Assembly: GCA_041660815.1 (NCBI GenBank)
Contig: JBAZVN010000009.1
Span: 62,001-126,000, forward strand
Direction: 5' to 3'
Length of the DNA stretch: 64,000 nucleotides
Source of the DNA: PALSA-1006 sp041660815
GTDB taxonomy: Bacteria > Pseudomonadota > Gammaproteobacteria > Burkholderiales > Gallionellaceae
The position numbers and the translations under genes are program-made. The first letter of the stretch is position 1, and the number at the start of each line of letters is the position of its first letter. This document shows positions 25,351 to 34,707 of the stretch, one piece after another. The notes beneath the pieces were generated by a model that was given only the letters and a program-made list of their open reading frames with translations, was not told where the DNA came from and ran no database searches.

Positions 25351-27261
25351 TCAATGAACATCCCCGAGCAATTCTTTAATATCCAAAATCAACACAATCT
25401 CACCTTCGCTCGACATGGTGACTCCTGCCACGCCTTTGGGACGGAAAGTATCCAGCGATTTAATAACCACATCATCGTGGCCGGCAAAACCGTCGGCGGA
25501 AAGAATGAAGCTTTGCGTACCGACTTGCATCAACACGCCCACTTCCGACTTACCGGATTCTTGCCAGCCAATCAAATTGGCCAGTGAGCGTACCGGCAAT
25601 ACTTCGCCGCGCACCACCATGGTGGGCCGACCGGAAATGAGTTGCTGCCCTTCCGGGGTAACTGACATAATTTCGCGAACCATCGACAACGGCACCGCAA
25701 ACGGCTGATCACTCAGGCGCAATAACAGCACCGGTAAAATTGCCAAGGTCAGAGGCAGGGAAATCGTGAAAGTTGAACCTTTTCCCGGCTCCGATTCAAT
25801 TTCAATCGAACCATTCAGTTTTGAGATATTGGTCTTAACCACATCCATACCGACACCGCGACCGGACACGCTGGAAATTTCATCTTTGGTGGAAAATCCC
25901 GGTAAAAAGATCAAATTCAGGCTGGCTGTTTCATCCAGCGCACTGGCCGCTTCGGGCGAAATCAATCCTTTTTCAATCGCTTTGCTGCGGATCACTTCGG
26001 GACGCATACCTTTGCCATCATCCGAAATGCTAATCAGAATATGATCGCCTTCCTGACGAGCACCCAGATAAACCGAACTCTTTGAAGACTTACCGGCAGC
26101 AGAACGTTGTTCAGTGCTTTCCACCCCATGATCTACCGCATTGCGCACCAAGTGCACCAGCGGATCGTTCAAGTCCTCGATCATGGTTTTGTCAATTTCG
26201 GTCTCTTCACCGGACAATACCAGCTCGACATCTTTACCCAATTGGCGTGCCAGATCGCGTGCCAAACGCGGATATTTTTTGAACAAACGGCCAATGGGTT
26301 GCATGCGCGTATTCATCACCGCGTTTTGCAAACTCACCACCAGCATATCCAGCTGGCTTACCGACTCATCCAATGATTTCAGTGTTTCCGCATCCGAACG
26401 TCCCTGCAAAATGTCACTGCGCAAATGCGTTAACCGATTTTTGGTTAAGCCAATTTCACCCGATAAATTAAGTACTTGATCAAGACGATCGGTATCTACG
26501 CGAATCGTATTATCTTTGGCGGCAGGCTCGGCTTCACGGCGCGTAGCGGGAGGTGCGGCACGTCCCGGAACATCCTCGGAGCGACGCCCAAAGGCACTTT
26601 GTTTTAATTTCTCTTCATCAATCGCAAGTTGTTCGGCATGGAGTTGATCGGCAGATTTTTCCGGGGCAGTAGCGGGGGCCGCAACTGGAGTGGCAACTAC
26701 CGCAGGTGCAGCAACAGGTGAATTTCCACCGACTAGCGTTTGATATAACGCATTCCAATCTGGGCCATTTTGGGCGGCTTCCTGCAGAGCGCTGGAAACA
26801 GCCGGAGCTGCAGGTGCCGGAGCGGGTTGCGCGGGTGCTTTGGGCTTATCTCCACCCAATGAAACGGCTTTGCCTTGCAATGCCGCCTCTAAAGCATCCA
26901 ACACAGCTTGTGGTGCGCGTTGCGGTTGCACGCCGCGCCCCAGATCGTTAAACATTAAGCGCACGTCACCTGTCGCTGCCAGAATAACATCCAACAGGCC
27001 GGGATTCAGATGGAGCTCCGAGTTGCGTAATTTATCGAACAGATTTTCCGTGAGGTGACATAAGGTCACCAATTCGGTCGCATTAAGAAATCCCGCGCCG
27101 CCTTTGATGGTGTGGAAACCCCGAAAAATGACATTGAGAATATTCTTGTCTTGAGGCGATTTTTCCAGCTCCATCAATTTGCTGTCCACATCGGCCAGCA
27201 AATCTGATGCCTCAAGTAAAAAATCCTGCAACAACTCTTCCATGCCTGTGAAGTCGTTCAT
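25351..27261 (-). CDS. cheA: chemotaxis histidine kinase CheA, second copy
   Basis: 636 residues. P1 with phospho-His in FRGFHTIKGGAGF (~residue 50); a long Ala/Pro linker (~135-250) without a recognisable P2; P3 (TDRLDQVLNLSGEIGLTKNRL); P4 (HLVRNAVDHG, SDDGKGMR, GRGVGMDVV); P5 CheW-like domain ending LDIKELLGDVH. All kinase boxes are intact, so both CheA proteins should be active. It is transcribed with the short receptor-like gene 80 bases downstream and the cheY beyond it. Confidence 0.94.
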   Translation of the reverse strand: MNDFTGMEELLQDFLLEASDLLADVDSKLMELEKSPQDKNILNVIFRGFHTIKGGAGFLNATELVTLCHLTENLFDKLRNSELHLNPGLLDVILAATGDVRLMFNDLGRGVQPQRAPQAVLDALEAALQGKAVSLGGDKPKAPAQPAPAPAAPAVSSALQEAAQNGPDWNALYQTLVGGNSPVAAPAVVATPVAAPATAPEKSADQLHAEQLAIDEEKLKQSAFGRRSEDVPGRAAPPATRREAEPAAKDNTIRVDTDRLDQVLNLSGEIGLTKNRLTHLRSDILQGRSDAETLKSLDESVSQLDMLVVSLQNAVMNTRMQPIGRLFKKYPRLARDLARQLGKDVELVLSGEETEIDKTMIEDLNDPLVHLVRNAVDHGVESTEQRSAAGKSSKSSVYLGARQEGDHILISISDDGKGMRPEVIRSKAIEKGLISPEAASALDETASLNLIFLPGFSTKDEISSVSGRGVGMDVVKTNISKLNGSIEIESEPGKGSTFTISLPLTLAILPVLLLRLSDQPFAVPLSMVREIMSVTPEGQQLISGRPTMVVRGEVLPVRSLANLIGWQESGKSEVGVLMQVGTQSFILSADGFAGHDDVVIKSLDTFRPKGVAGVTMSSEGEIVLILDIKELLGDVH

Positions 27262-27359
27262 TTTAGAACTCCAATATTTCTAGCGATTCACCCCCCCGCG
27301 CCCTCGCGGGAGATGTTCTATAAACCGCTGTTGCAATTACCTTCGATGCAAATCAAAAA

Positions 27360-27484
27360 CAGCCACAGAGAACACAGAGTACACAGAGAAATTGGCTGTT
27401 TGCCTTGTTTCCCCAGACCACCCAAGAGATGGGTCAAGACTCGACCTCAACCAATTACACTCTCTGTGATCTCTGTGTTCTCTG
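27360..27484. repeat. dispersed 'CACAGAG' inverted repeat, copy 2
   Basis: GCCACAGAGAACACAGAG on the left and CTCTGTGATCTCTGTGTTCTC on the right flank about 70 bp. It matches the copy at 4337-4461. With the hairpin at 27493-27535 it fills most of the 313-base gap between cheZ and the second cheA; no gene is seen there. Confidence 0.6.
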
Positions 27485-27492
27485 ATAAAACT

Positions 27493-27535
27493 CCTAGCCA
27501 ATCCACTAAGTCAGCAAGCTGACAAGTGGCTGGTT
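27493..27535. repeat. REP-like hairpin, copy 3 (GTCAGC-AA-GCTGAC)
   Basis: CCTAGCCAATCCACTAAGTCAGC AAGCTGAC...GTGGCTGGTT-type palindrome. The two inner arms differ from the copies at 5807 and 19140 by compensatory changes (GGCAGC/GCTGCC versus GTCAGC/GCTGAC), so the hairpin itself seems to be conserved. Confidence 0.55.
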
Positions 27536-27574
27536 ATGTGGCAAAAATGCTTTACACCCACTCCGCCTACAAAA

Positions 27575-28306
27575 TTAAAATCCTAAACTTTCCAATAAAT
27601 CATCAACTTGCGCTTGACTTGTCACCACATCACTACGCCCTTTGCCATTGATCACCGGGCCATTTAATAATCCTGAGTCAATCTTCACCGAAGGCGGGGC
27701 GTTTTCAATGAGGAGCGAGACCAACTGTTGCTCCATATTTTGCGTGACTTCGATGATTTTCTTGATCACCTGTCCGGTCAAATCCTGGAAGTCCTGCGCC
27801 ATCATAATTTCGGTTAAATAAGCATTGGTTGCTTTGGTCTGTTTGGGAACTTCCACCAAATAAGCATGGGTGCGCGTCGCCAATTGTTTAAATTGTTCGG
27901 CATCCAGTTTCTGGTCAAAAAGTTTTTGCCATTCCGCCGATAAATACTTGGCTTCACCCTCAATTTTCTCCACCACCGGCTGGGCTAAATCGGTTGCATT
28001 TAGCACCCGCTCGGCGGCTTGCTGTGTCATGGTGGCAATATAGTTAAGGCGATCGCGCGCATCCGGAATCGCATTTGCAGCTTTCTCCAGATTTTTGTCG
28101 TATCCCAGTTCGCGCAAACTCTCGTGCAAAGCGCGCGTCATATGGCCAATTTTATTGATTACCTCCGGATTTGCCGGCAACGCACTTTTTTCTACTGCGG
28201 GCTCGGCTTCTGCAGCGGGGGCTTCGTTAGTACTGGAGGCGATGCTGTCAAACAACGCTTCCAAATCATCTGAATCATTATTAGCTTTAGTCATGGCATC
28301 GCTCAC
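27575..28306 (-). CDS. cheZ: CheY-P phosphatase CheZ
   Basis: 243 residues, mostly helical. The active-site motif M-A-Q-D-F-Q-D-L-T-G-Q (~residues 174-184) carries the catalytic Gln that dephosphorylates CheY-P. The C-terminal peptide (AQVDDLLESLGF) is the CheY-binding tail typical of CheZ. Its ATG overlaps the stop of the preceding cheY (ATGA), so the phosphatase and its substrate are co-translated. Confidence 0.95.
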   Translation of the reverse strand: MSDAMTKANNDSDDLEALFDSIASSTNEAPAAEAEPAVEKSALPANPEVINKIGHMTRALHESLRELGYDKNLEKAANAIPDARDRLNYIATMTQQAAERVLNATDLAQPVVEKIEGEAKYLSAEWQKLFDQKLDAEQFKQLATRTHAYLVEVPKQTKATNAYLTEIMMAQDFQDLTGQVIKKIIEVTQNMEQQLVSLLIENAPPSVKIDSGLLNGPVINGKGRSDVVTSQAQVDDLLESLGF

Positions 28307-28695
28307 TTGTGCATGGTTAAAAATATTTTTTTCAACTTCTCGTCCAGCGTGGCCGCCGTAAACGGCTTGACCACATAACCGGAGGCTCCTGCTTGTGCCG
28401 CTTCAATGATATTTTCACGCTTGGCTTCAGCGGTCACCATCAATACCGGCAGATGCTTGAGTGCCGCATCGGCACGAATTTTTCGCAGCAATTCAATACC
28501 GGTCATATTCGGCATGTTCCAATCGGACACGACAAATTCGAAATTACCCTCGCCGCGCAATTTTCCGAGCGCATCCACGCCGTCTTCCGCTTCGTGCACG
28601 TTAACGAAACCTAGCTCTTTGAGCAGATTGCGAATGATGCGCCTCATTGTCGAGAAGTCATCCACGACAAGAATTTTCATATTTGGGTCTGCCAC
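28303..28695 (-). CDS. cheY: chemotaxis response regulator CheY
   Basis: 130 residues; the closest here to canonical E. coli CheY: KILVVDDFSTMRRIIRNLLKELGF, phospho-Asp in VVSDWNMPNMTGIELL, Thr in VMVTAEAKRENI and Lys in GYVVKPFTAATL. Paired with cheZ through a four-base overlap, it is the probable flagellar motor regulator. The REP-like hairpin GTCGGGCT-TC-AGCCCGAC at 28716-28733 lies just upstream. Confidence 0.95.
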   Translation of the reverse strand: MADPNMKILVVDDFSTMRRIIRNLLKELGFVNVHEAEDGVDALGKLRGEGNFEFVVSDWNMPNMTGIELLRKIRADAALKHLPVLMVTAEAKRENIIEAAQAGASGYVVKPFTAATLDEKLKKIFLTMHK

Positions 28696-28715
28696 AGCAT
28701 TCTCCTTTTTCGTAG

Positions 28716-28733
28716 GTCGGGCTTCAGCCCGAC
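28716..28733. repeat. perfect 8-bp hairpin GTCGGGCT-TC-AGCCCGAC
   Basis: An exact inverted repeat with a two-base loop between cheV and cheY, resembling a widespread class of small intergenic palindromes. It lacks a T-run on either strand, so it is probably not a simple terminator. Confidence 0.5.
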
Positions 28734-28768
28734 ATGTCGGGTAAAACCCTAGCTACAACCTATATTTC

Positions 28769-29716
28769 CTACAACAACGGCCTGATCGTTTCCGCCAACA
28801 TGACGGCATCAAACTTCGGCACGTAATAATCAACTCCTACCCGCTTACCCATTGAGCGGTTCGCTTCTGATGACAGTGATGAATGCATTACCACCGGTAT
28901 ACTGTCAAAACGCCGATCCGCTTTAATATGCTGGGTTAAAACATAACCATCCATCTCCGGCATTTCTGCATCCACCAAAATCACTTGTATCTGGTGGGAT
29001 AAATCCAAGCCCGCATTTTGTGCCGACTCGGCCAATCCTTTTAAACGTGTCCAACCTTCCAACCCGTTATGCGCTTGAATGTGTTTCACGCCCATCTTGT
29101 CCAACAGTTCCGCTATTTTCTTACGGGCGACCGAAGAGTCATCCACGAAAAAGACGGACTTTTCATGCCCATCTTCAACTTTATCAACTGCGCCCACCAC
29201 CGCCTCACCGAATGCGCTGGCCATTATCTGTTCAACATCAAGAATAGAAACAAGACTGCCATTGGGCAATTCGGTAATCGCGGTAATCAAATGCGAATTG
29301 CCGCTCATCATGCCTTCTGCGGCACGCACCTTGTCCCAATCAACACGAATAATACGATCCACATCGCGCACCAAAAATCCCAGTACATGCCGGCTGTATT
29401 CCGCCACCATCATGACTTTCTGATCTTCCGGATCGCCCAACCCCATGAAAGAGGAAAGATTCAAAACCGGCATCACATGGCCGCGCAGACTGACAATGCC
29501 GTCCACACCGTGCGGCATGTTGGGGGTTTTGGTAATACGAATGTTACGGGTGACTTCTTTCACCTTGAACACATTGATACCAAACACCTCGTTGGAGCCG
29601 ATCGAAAACAGCAGGATTTCCATTTTGTTGGAGCCCGCAAGATTGGTGCGCGCATCCACCGCATCGAGCATGCTGCTGCTATTTTCATTGTTAAGACTTG
29701 AGTCTGCAAAAGACAT
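28769..29716 (-). CDS. cheV: chemotaxis protein CheV (CheW-receiver fusion), downstream copy
   Basis: 315 residues. An N-terminal CheW domain (LLFSIGSNEVFGINVFKVKEVTRNI; GVDGIVSLRGHVMPVLNL) is joined to a receiver domain (SVFFVDDSSVARKKIAELL; phospho-Asp in VILVDAEMPEMDGYVLT; Lys in YYVPKFD). CheV couples receptors to CheA and adjusts coupling by phosphorylation. It lies nine bases behind a paralogous cheV, indicating tandem duplication. Confidence 0.93.
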   Translation of the reverse strand: MSFADSSLNNENSSSMLDAVDARTNLAGSNKMEILLFSIGSNEVFGINVFKVKEVTRNIRITKTPNMPHGVDGIVSLRGHVMPVLNLSSFMGLGDPEDQKVMMVAEYSRHVLGFLVRDVDRIIRVDWDKVRAAEGMMSGNSHLITAITELPNGSLVSILDVEQIMASAFGEAVVGAVDKVEDGHEKSVFFVDDSSVARKKIAELLDKMGVKHIQAHNGLEGWTRLKGLAESAQNAGLDLSHQIQVILVDAEMPEMDGYVLTQHIKADRRFDSIPVVMHSSLSSEANRSMGKRVGVDYYVPKFDAVMLAETIRPLL

Positions 29717-29725
29717 GATCAGCTC

Positions 29726-30676
29726 CTATTTAGTAAGTAAGCGCGTAAGTGTCTGCGCCAATTTCTGCGGTTCAAATTTCGGCACATATTCATCCACACC
29801 GACGGCTTTACCCAACTGCTGATTTGAATCGCTGGATAACGACGAGTGCATCAGCACCGGTATTTTGGCGAAGCGCTTGTCCTCTTTGATTTTGCGCGTC
29901 AGCATATATCCGTCCATTTCCGGCATTTCCACATCGGTGAGAATCACTTGAATCATGTCTGTGACCGGAATATGGGAAGCGTCGGCATAATCGGCAATTT
30001 TCTTCAGCTCGATCCAGGCTCGGTTGCCGTTGATCGCGGAGATATATTTCACCTGCATCGCATCCAGCGTTTTCTCGATCTGTTTACGTGCCACCGACGA
30101 ATCATCGGCAAAAAACACGGTACGGTTGGCCATCGCCAGCGGCTGCACACTCTTCAAAATCATGTCGTCGTCGCCAAAGTGTCCGGTTTCAGCCAGCACT
30201 TTTTCCACGTCCATCATCATCACCAAACGTTTATCCGCCAGCTCGGTCACCGCTGTCACCAGACCACCGGTTTGTGAATTCAACATCTCCGGCGGGACGC
30301 GCATTGACGACCAGTCCAGGCGCAAAATGGTATCGACCGCCTCCACCAGGAATCCCTGGGTATGCCCGTTATATTCGGTCACAATCATAATGGTTGGCTT
30401 TAGATCGGATTGCACGCCGACATATTTGGCAAGGTCAATTACCGGCACCAGCGCTCCGCGCAAACTCACCATGCCTTCGACTGCGGCAGGCATATCGGGC
30501 GATTGGGTGATCGGAGGGACGCGCATTACCTCCCGCACTTTAAATACATTAATACCGTAGGTTTCGCGACGACCACTGCGGTTATCCAAACCCAGTGTAA
30601 ACATCAAAATTTCAAGTTTGTTGTTTCCCGCCAGCTTGGTACGCGCATCAATATTTTTTAATAAATCGGACATCAT
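29726..30676 (-). CDS. cheV: chemotaxis protein CheV, upstream copy
   Basis: 316 residues with the same CheW-receiver arrangement (LMFTLGLDNRSGRRETYGINVFKVREVM; MVSLRGALVPVIDLAKY; TVFFADDSSVARKQIEKTL; VILTDVEMPEMDGYMLTRKI; EYVPKFEPQ). An insertion (DNRSGRRET) sits in the first CheW strand pair. The two cheV copies are clearly related but have diverged, mostly in the linker between the domains. Confidence 0.93.
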   Translation of the reverse strand: MMSDLLKNIDARTKLAGNNKLEILMFTLGLDNRSGRRETYGINVFKVREVMRVPPITQSPDMPAAVEGMVSLRGALVPVIDLAKYVGVQSDLKPTIMIVTEYNGHTQGFLVEAVDTILRLDWSSMRVPPEMLNSQTGGLVTAVTELADKRLVMMMDVEKVLAETGHFGDDDMILKSVQPLAMANRTVFFADDSSVARKQIEKTLDAMQVKYISAINGNRAWIELKKIADYADASHIPVTDMIQVILTDVEMPEMDGYMLTRKIKEDKRFAKIPVLMHSSLSSDSNQQLGKAVGVDEYVPKFEPQKLAQTLTRLLTK

Positions 30677-30727
30677 GCCCTCCTGTTTAAACTACTAATA
30701 ATCATCTCAAAAACTATCTCTTAGGCT

Positions 30728-30753
30728 CCCCTCTCCCTGCTAGGGCGAGGGGA
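30728..30753. repeat. hairpin CCCCTCTCCCT-GCT-AGGGCGAGGGG
   Basis: An almost perfect inverted repeat in the gap between a receptor gene and cheV. No T-run follows on the minus strand. Probably one more small dispersed palindrome. Confidence 0.45.
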
Positions 30754-30759
30754 CAAAAC

Positions 30760-32883
30760 CTAAATCTTAAACCGCTCCGACGACAATCTCAGTTGATGCG
30801 ATAACGCTTCCAGCATCACAATACTTTCACGGGTGTCCGCCACGGCAACATGATTCTTTTCTGCCATCTGTGCAATGCCTTCGATATGGTTGGCAATCAT
30901 GTCGGTTGCGACTTTCTGTTCCTGTACCGCATGCACGATATCGCCCACCCCCGTGGTGGCGCGCTCGACCGCATCCCCGGCGCGCAACAGTAAACTGGAC
31001 ACTTGCTGTACATTGGTTTGGGTGGCTTGAATTGACCTTACACCTTGCTCAATGGTTTTTTCCACATGACCGGACTGGGTATCCAGCTCGCGGGTGATAC
31101 GATCAATTTCATTGGCCGATTGTGCGGATTTTTCCGCCAGCTTGCGCACTTCATCGGCCACCACCGCAAAACCGCGCCCCTGTTCTCCTGCACGCGCCGC
31201 TTCAATCGCGGCATTCAGTGCCAACAAATTGGTTTGATCCGCAATGTCTTTTACTTGTTGAGTCATGCCGGTAATCGTATGGGCACGTTCGATAAATTCG
31301 TGTACCGATTGCTCCACCTGACGCATCACCTGCTCAATACTGTTGATCTCGCTCACCATGGCATCCGCGTTGCGGTTCCCTTCGCGCGTCAGATCGGCAC
31401 TTTCTTTAGCTTGACGCCCGACCTCTGACGCATTGTCAGCCACCATACCGATACTCACCGTAACCTCTTCGACTGCAGACGCCGTTGAAGCTGCAGACTC
31501 ATTTTGTGCCTGGGAGCTACGGTTTACTTCATCCGCCGAACCGGCCAACGCTTTTGCAGCCACCTGCATTTCAATTGACCCATGTTTCACGTCATACATA
31601 CTGGCACCGACGTTGATCATCAACTGGTCAAAAGCTTTTGCTATTTCACTGATTTCATCCGTACCCGAAGTCTTCGGAGCGCGTAGCGTTAAGTCTCCGT
31701 TAGCCACCGCACGTGCCATCACATCACGCAGATCTCGCGCTGTTTTGGTTACACTGCGGATGAGACGTTGGCTATATATCAGCATAATTGCCATGCTCAA
31801 AATAATCGAAGCAAATAGCATTTCGGTGGAACGCTCGGTTTCATCCGCGATCATTTGCGAGGCTTTCTGAATACTGGCCTGCTCATGATCAGCCTGATCC
31901 TGCGCCTTATTCGCCACCTCAGTGATTAAAGGATTTATCTTATTTAACAACAGCTTGGATGCATCTGGAAAACGCCCCTCAACCAAAGCGGTACGTGCCG
32001 GCAACATTGCCTCATTGCGATATTTATCCAAGGCCTCCACCAACTCGGCATAACGCTGTTTGCCCACATCGGAGTGCACGTTTTTTTCATAATCCTCAAG
32101 ATGCACTTTCAATGCTGCTACATCATTATCAATCGAGTCTAAATGCTTGCTGATATTGTGATCGTGCATTGCAGCAGTTTGTCCGGCAGGATCATGCTGA
32201 AGTGCCAGTAATATTTGTGTACGGGTGTTACTGGCGTGTTCGCGAATTTTGTAGATATCCACCGCCAACTTGACGCGCCGGTTAGACACATCCGAAAATT
32301 CTTCATCCGCATGCTTCAAGGCCAAATAACCCTGTCCACCGTCGAATACCAGTGCCATTAGCAATACACCGAATGCCAACCACAAGCGTGGCCCCAAACG
32401 TTCCGGAACAAAACGTGTCCACCAACTGCGGCGTTTGCGTCCCCGGCCTTTTTGAATAATTAGATTCCCCTGACGGCCTTCGCGAAACTTGCGATACAAA
32501 GCTTCCGCAGCTTCCACATCGGCACGTGCCGGCTTGGTGCGCACAGACACATAGCCCACAACCTGATTATTTTCCATTACCGGACTGGCATCTGCCACCA
32601 CCCAATAATAACTGCCATCCTTGCGTCGATTCTTTACCAATCCATGCCACGGCTCACCGGCTTTTAAGGTGGCCCAAAAATCGGCAAATGCTTCCACCGG
32701 CATATCCGGGTGGCGCAAAATATTATGCGGCTGTCCGATAATTTCGGCCTCTGAATAACCGCTTGCCGCAATAAAATCTTTATTGCCGAAAGTGATCATG
32801 CCGCGCGTATCGGTACGTGACACAATAAATACCCCGTCTTCCAAAGGATATTCAACGTTGCTTACAGGTTGGTTGTTTCTCAT
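30760..32883 (-). CDS. Aer-like PAS methyl-accepting chemotaxis protein
   Basis: 707 residues; start supported by GGGAG upstream of the ATG at 32883. The N-terminal PAS (FGNKDFIAASGYSE; HNILRHPDMPVEAF; YYWVVADASPVMENN) at ~10-115 matches those at 5983 and 14854. A basic segment (GRGRKRRSWWTRF) precedes a membrane helix (~165-190), a four-helix periplasmic domain, a second helix (~350-375), HAMP (DLRDVMARAVANGDLTLRAP) and a signalling domain with tip QTNLLALNAAIEAARAGEQ. It probably senses redox through a PAS cofactor, plus a periplasmic ligand. Confidence 0.93.
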   Translation of the reverse strand: MRNNQPVSNVEYPLEDGVFIVSRTDTRGMITFGNKDFIAASGYSEAEIIGQPHNILRHPDMPVEAFADFWATLKAGEPWHGLVKNRRKDGSYYWVVADASPVMENNQVVGYVSVRTKPARADVEAAEALYRKFREGRQGNLIIQKGRGRKRRSWWTRFVPERLGPRLWLAFGVLLMALVFDGGQGYLALKHADEEFSDVSNRRVKLAVDIYKIREHASNTRTQILLALQHDPAGQTAAMHDHNISKHLDSIDNDVAALKVHLEDYEKNVHSDVGKQRYAELVEALDKYRNEAMLPARTALVEGRFPDASKLLLNKINPLITEVANKAQDQADHEQASIQKASQMIADETERSTEMLFASIILSMAIMLIYSQRLIRSVTKTARDLRDVMARAVANGDLTLRAPKTSGTDEISEIAKAFDQLMINVGASMYDVKHGSIEMQVAAKALAGSADEVNRSSQAQNESAASTASAVEEVTVSIGMVADNASEVGRQAKESADLTREGNRNADAMVSEINSIEQVMRQVEQSVHEFIERAHTITGMTQQVKDIADQTNLLALNAAIEAARAGEQGRGFAVVADEVRKLAEKSAQSANEIDRITRELDTQSGHVEKTIEQGVRSIQATQTNVQQVSSLLLRAGDAVERATTGVGDIVHAVQEQKVATDMIANHIEGIAQMAEKNHVAVADTRESIVMLEALSHQLRLSSERFKI

Positions 32884-32922
32884 GCTATCGCTCCCGGGTG
32901 CGTCTATTTTTCTTTACTCTGC

Positions 32923-34545
32923 CTAAACCCTAAATTTGCTCACCGCATTTTGCAAATCTCGTGCCAGATCACCCAGTTGCACAATACCCTGCTCCGATTG
33001 TGCAATTGCCGCATGATTTTCTTCGGCCATTTGCGCGATACTTTCCACATGGCGGGCAATTTCATTGCTGGCCAGCGACTGCTCCGAAACTGCGGAGGCG
33101 ATATCATTTACGCCCGCACTGGATTGCTCAACCGCAATGCCTGCCTGCTCCAGAATAGAAGAAACCAAGTCCACATGGCGCTGGGTGGATTGCAGTGATT
33201 TCAGTCCTTCCTGAACCGATTTCTCGACCGAGGTGGATTGCTGCTCAAGCGACTGCGTGATGCGATCAATCTCATTGGCAGACTGAGCGGACTTTTCCGC
33301 CAGCTTGCGCACTTCATCGGCTACCACCGCAAAGCCGCGTCCCTGCTCTCCGGCGCGCGCCGCTTCAATTGCCGCATTCAACGCCAGCAAATTTGTCTGG
33401 TCGGCAATATCTTTTACCTGCTGGGTCATGCTGGCAATCGTGCGCGCACTGTTGATGAATTCGCTTACCGAACTGGCAATCTGATTTACCGTGCTTTCCA
33501 CCTGGCTTACATCGCGAATCATTTCACCTGTACTGCGATTGCCTTCACGGGTTTTACTTAAACTTTGCTCGGACAACTTGCGCACGCCATTGGTATTTTC
33601 CGACACCGAAGAAATGCTCACGGTCATCTCTTCAACCGCAGCTGCGGTTGAAGCTGCCGCTTCACTTTGCGCCTGCGAGCCGCTGGTAATTTGTGACGAA
33701 GCTGTGGAAAGTTGCGCCGCAGTATTTGTAACACTATCCGCACTGCTATGTACCAGACGAATGACCTGCATAAAACTGTCCAACAACGAATTGTAAGCTT
33801 TAGCTGAATGAGCAATTTCGTCATCGCCATGAATCGGTACCCGACGCGACAAATCGCCATCGCTTGCGGTGCGCGTCATCGCATCGCGCATATCTCCGGT
33901 CGAGCGGGACACTCCGGCGATAATGGAATAAGCTAGGGCTATACCCATTGCCGCCCCCAGCAACAGCAGCCCGATGGAGATATTGCGCATGGTGTGAAAA
34001 CTCGCATCTGCTTCTTCATTGCTATCCTTGGCTTCTTTTTCCTGCAAATCGATCAATTGCTCCAGCTCCTCTTTGTAAGCGTAATACAGGGGGCGTACTT
34101 TTTCGTCCAAATGAATGCTCAGTTGAGCGAAATCACCTTTTTTCAGCATCTCTACGCCAGGCTTGAGTGCGCCCTCGACATATTGTTTGCGTACCTCGAC
34201 CAGCTTGTCGAAGATCACTTGGTCTTCGGCACTGAGTCCCGTGGCAACATAAACTTCAAATGCTTTGCTGACCACCTCGGAATTATCCGCGATCTCTTTG
34301 ATGTATTTTTCAGCTTTATCCGGATGCAAAACACCATTGGCCAATGCAAAACGGCTATGCAGATTTCTTTCCTTGACCTTTCCCAACTCCGCAATCGGAA
34401 CCAGATTGTCCGTATATATTTGCGTCATCGCCACATCCTGATGATGCGATGTATACATCCCCAGTCCGCCGATGATTAGTGCCAACGCTTGAAAAAATAT
34501 CACCAACGCTATCAGCCGTGTTTTGATCGTCATATTGCTTAACAT
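32923..34545 (-). CDS. methyl-accepting chemotaxis protein, four-helix-bundle sensor
   Basis: 540 residues; GGAGA eight bases before the ATG supports the start. The first helix (~8-30) leads to a four-helix-bundle periplasmic domain (~31-185) containing YTDNLVPIAELGKVKE, the usual pattern of 4HB_MCP/Tar-like receptors. The second helix (~190-212), HAMP (MRDAMTRTASDGDLSRRVPI) and the signalling domain with tip QTNLLALNAAIEAARAGEQ follow. It lacks a CheR-docking pentapeptide and ends VSKFRV. Ligand unknown. Confidence 0.93.
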   Translation of the reverse strand: MLSNMTIKTRLIALVIFFQALALIIGGLGMYTSHHQDVAMTQIYTDNLVPIAELGKVKERNLHSRFALANGVLHPDKAEKYIKEIADNSEVVSKAFEVYVATGLSAEDQVIFDKLVEVRKQYVEGALKPGVEMLKKGDFAQLSIHLDEKVRPLYYAYKEELEQLIDLQEKEAKDSNEEADASFHTMRNISIGLLLLGAAMGIALAYSIIAGVSRSTGDMRDAMTRTASDGDLSRRVPIHGDDEIAHSAKAYNSLLDSFMQVIRLVHSSADSVTNTAAQLSTASSQITSGSQAQSEAAASTAAAVEEMTVSISSVSENTNGVRKLSEQSLSKTREGNRSTGEMIRDVSQVESTVNQIASSVSEFINSARTIASMTQQVKDIADQTNLLALNAAIEAARAGEQGRGFAVVADEVRKLAEKSAQSANEIDRITQSLEQQSTSVEKSVQEGLKSLQSTQRHVDLVSSILEQAGIAVEQSSAGVNDIASAVSEQSLASNEIARHVESIAQMAEENHAAIAQSEQGIVQLGDLARDLQNAVSKFRV

Positions 34546-34707
34546 ATTTATTCTCCAGTTAAAATCGGAAGATCATGGTTCGGGTTTCCCCCCCTACAAT
34601 TCACTCCGCAATGTCTCTATTTAAGTCTATAAACCCGCAACTTCATCTTCCGAATACCCGCGTATTTCTCGTTTATTAACAAGTTCTGCTGGCTTAATAC
34701 GCAAAAC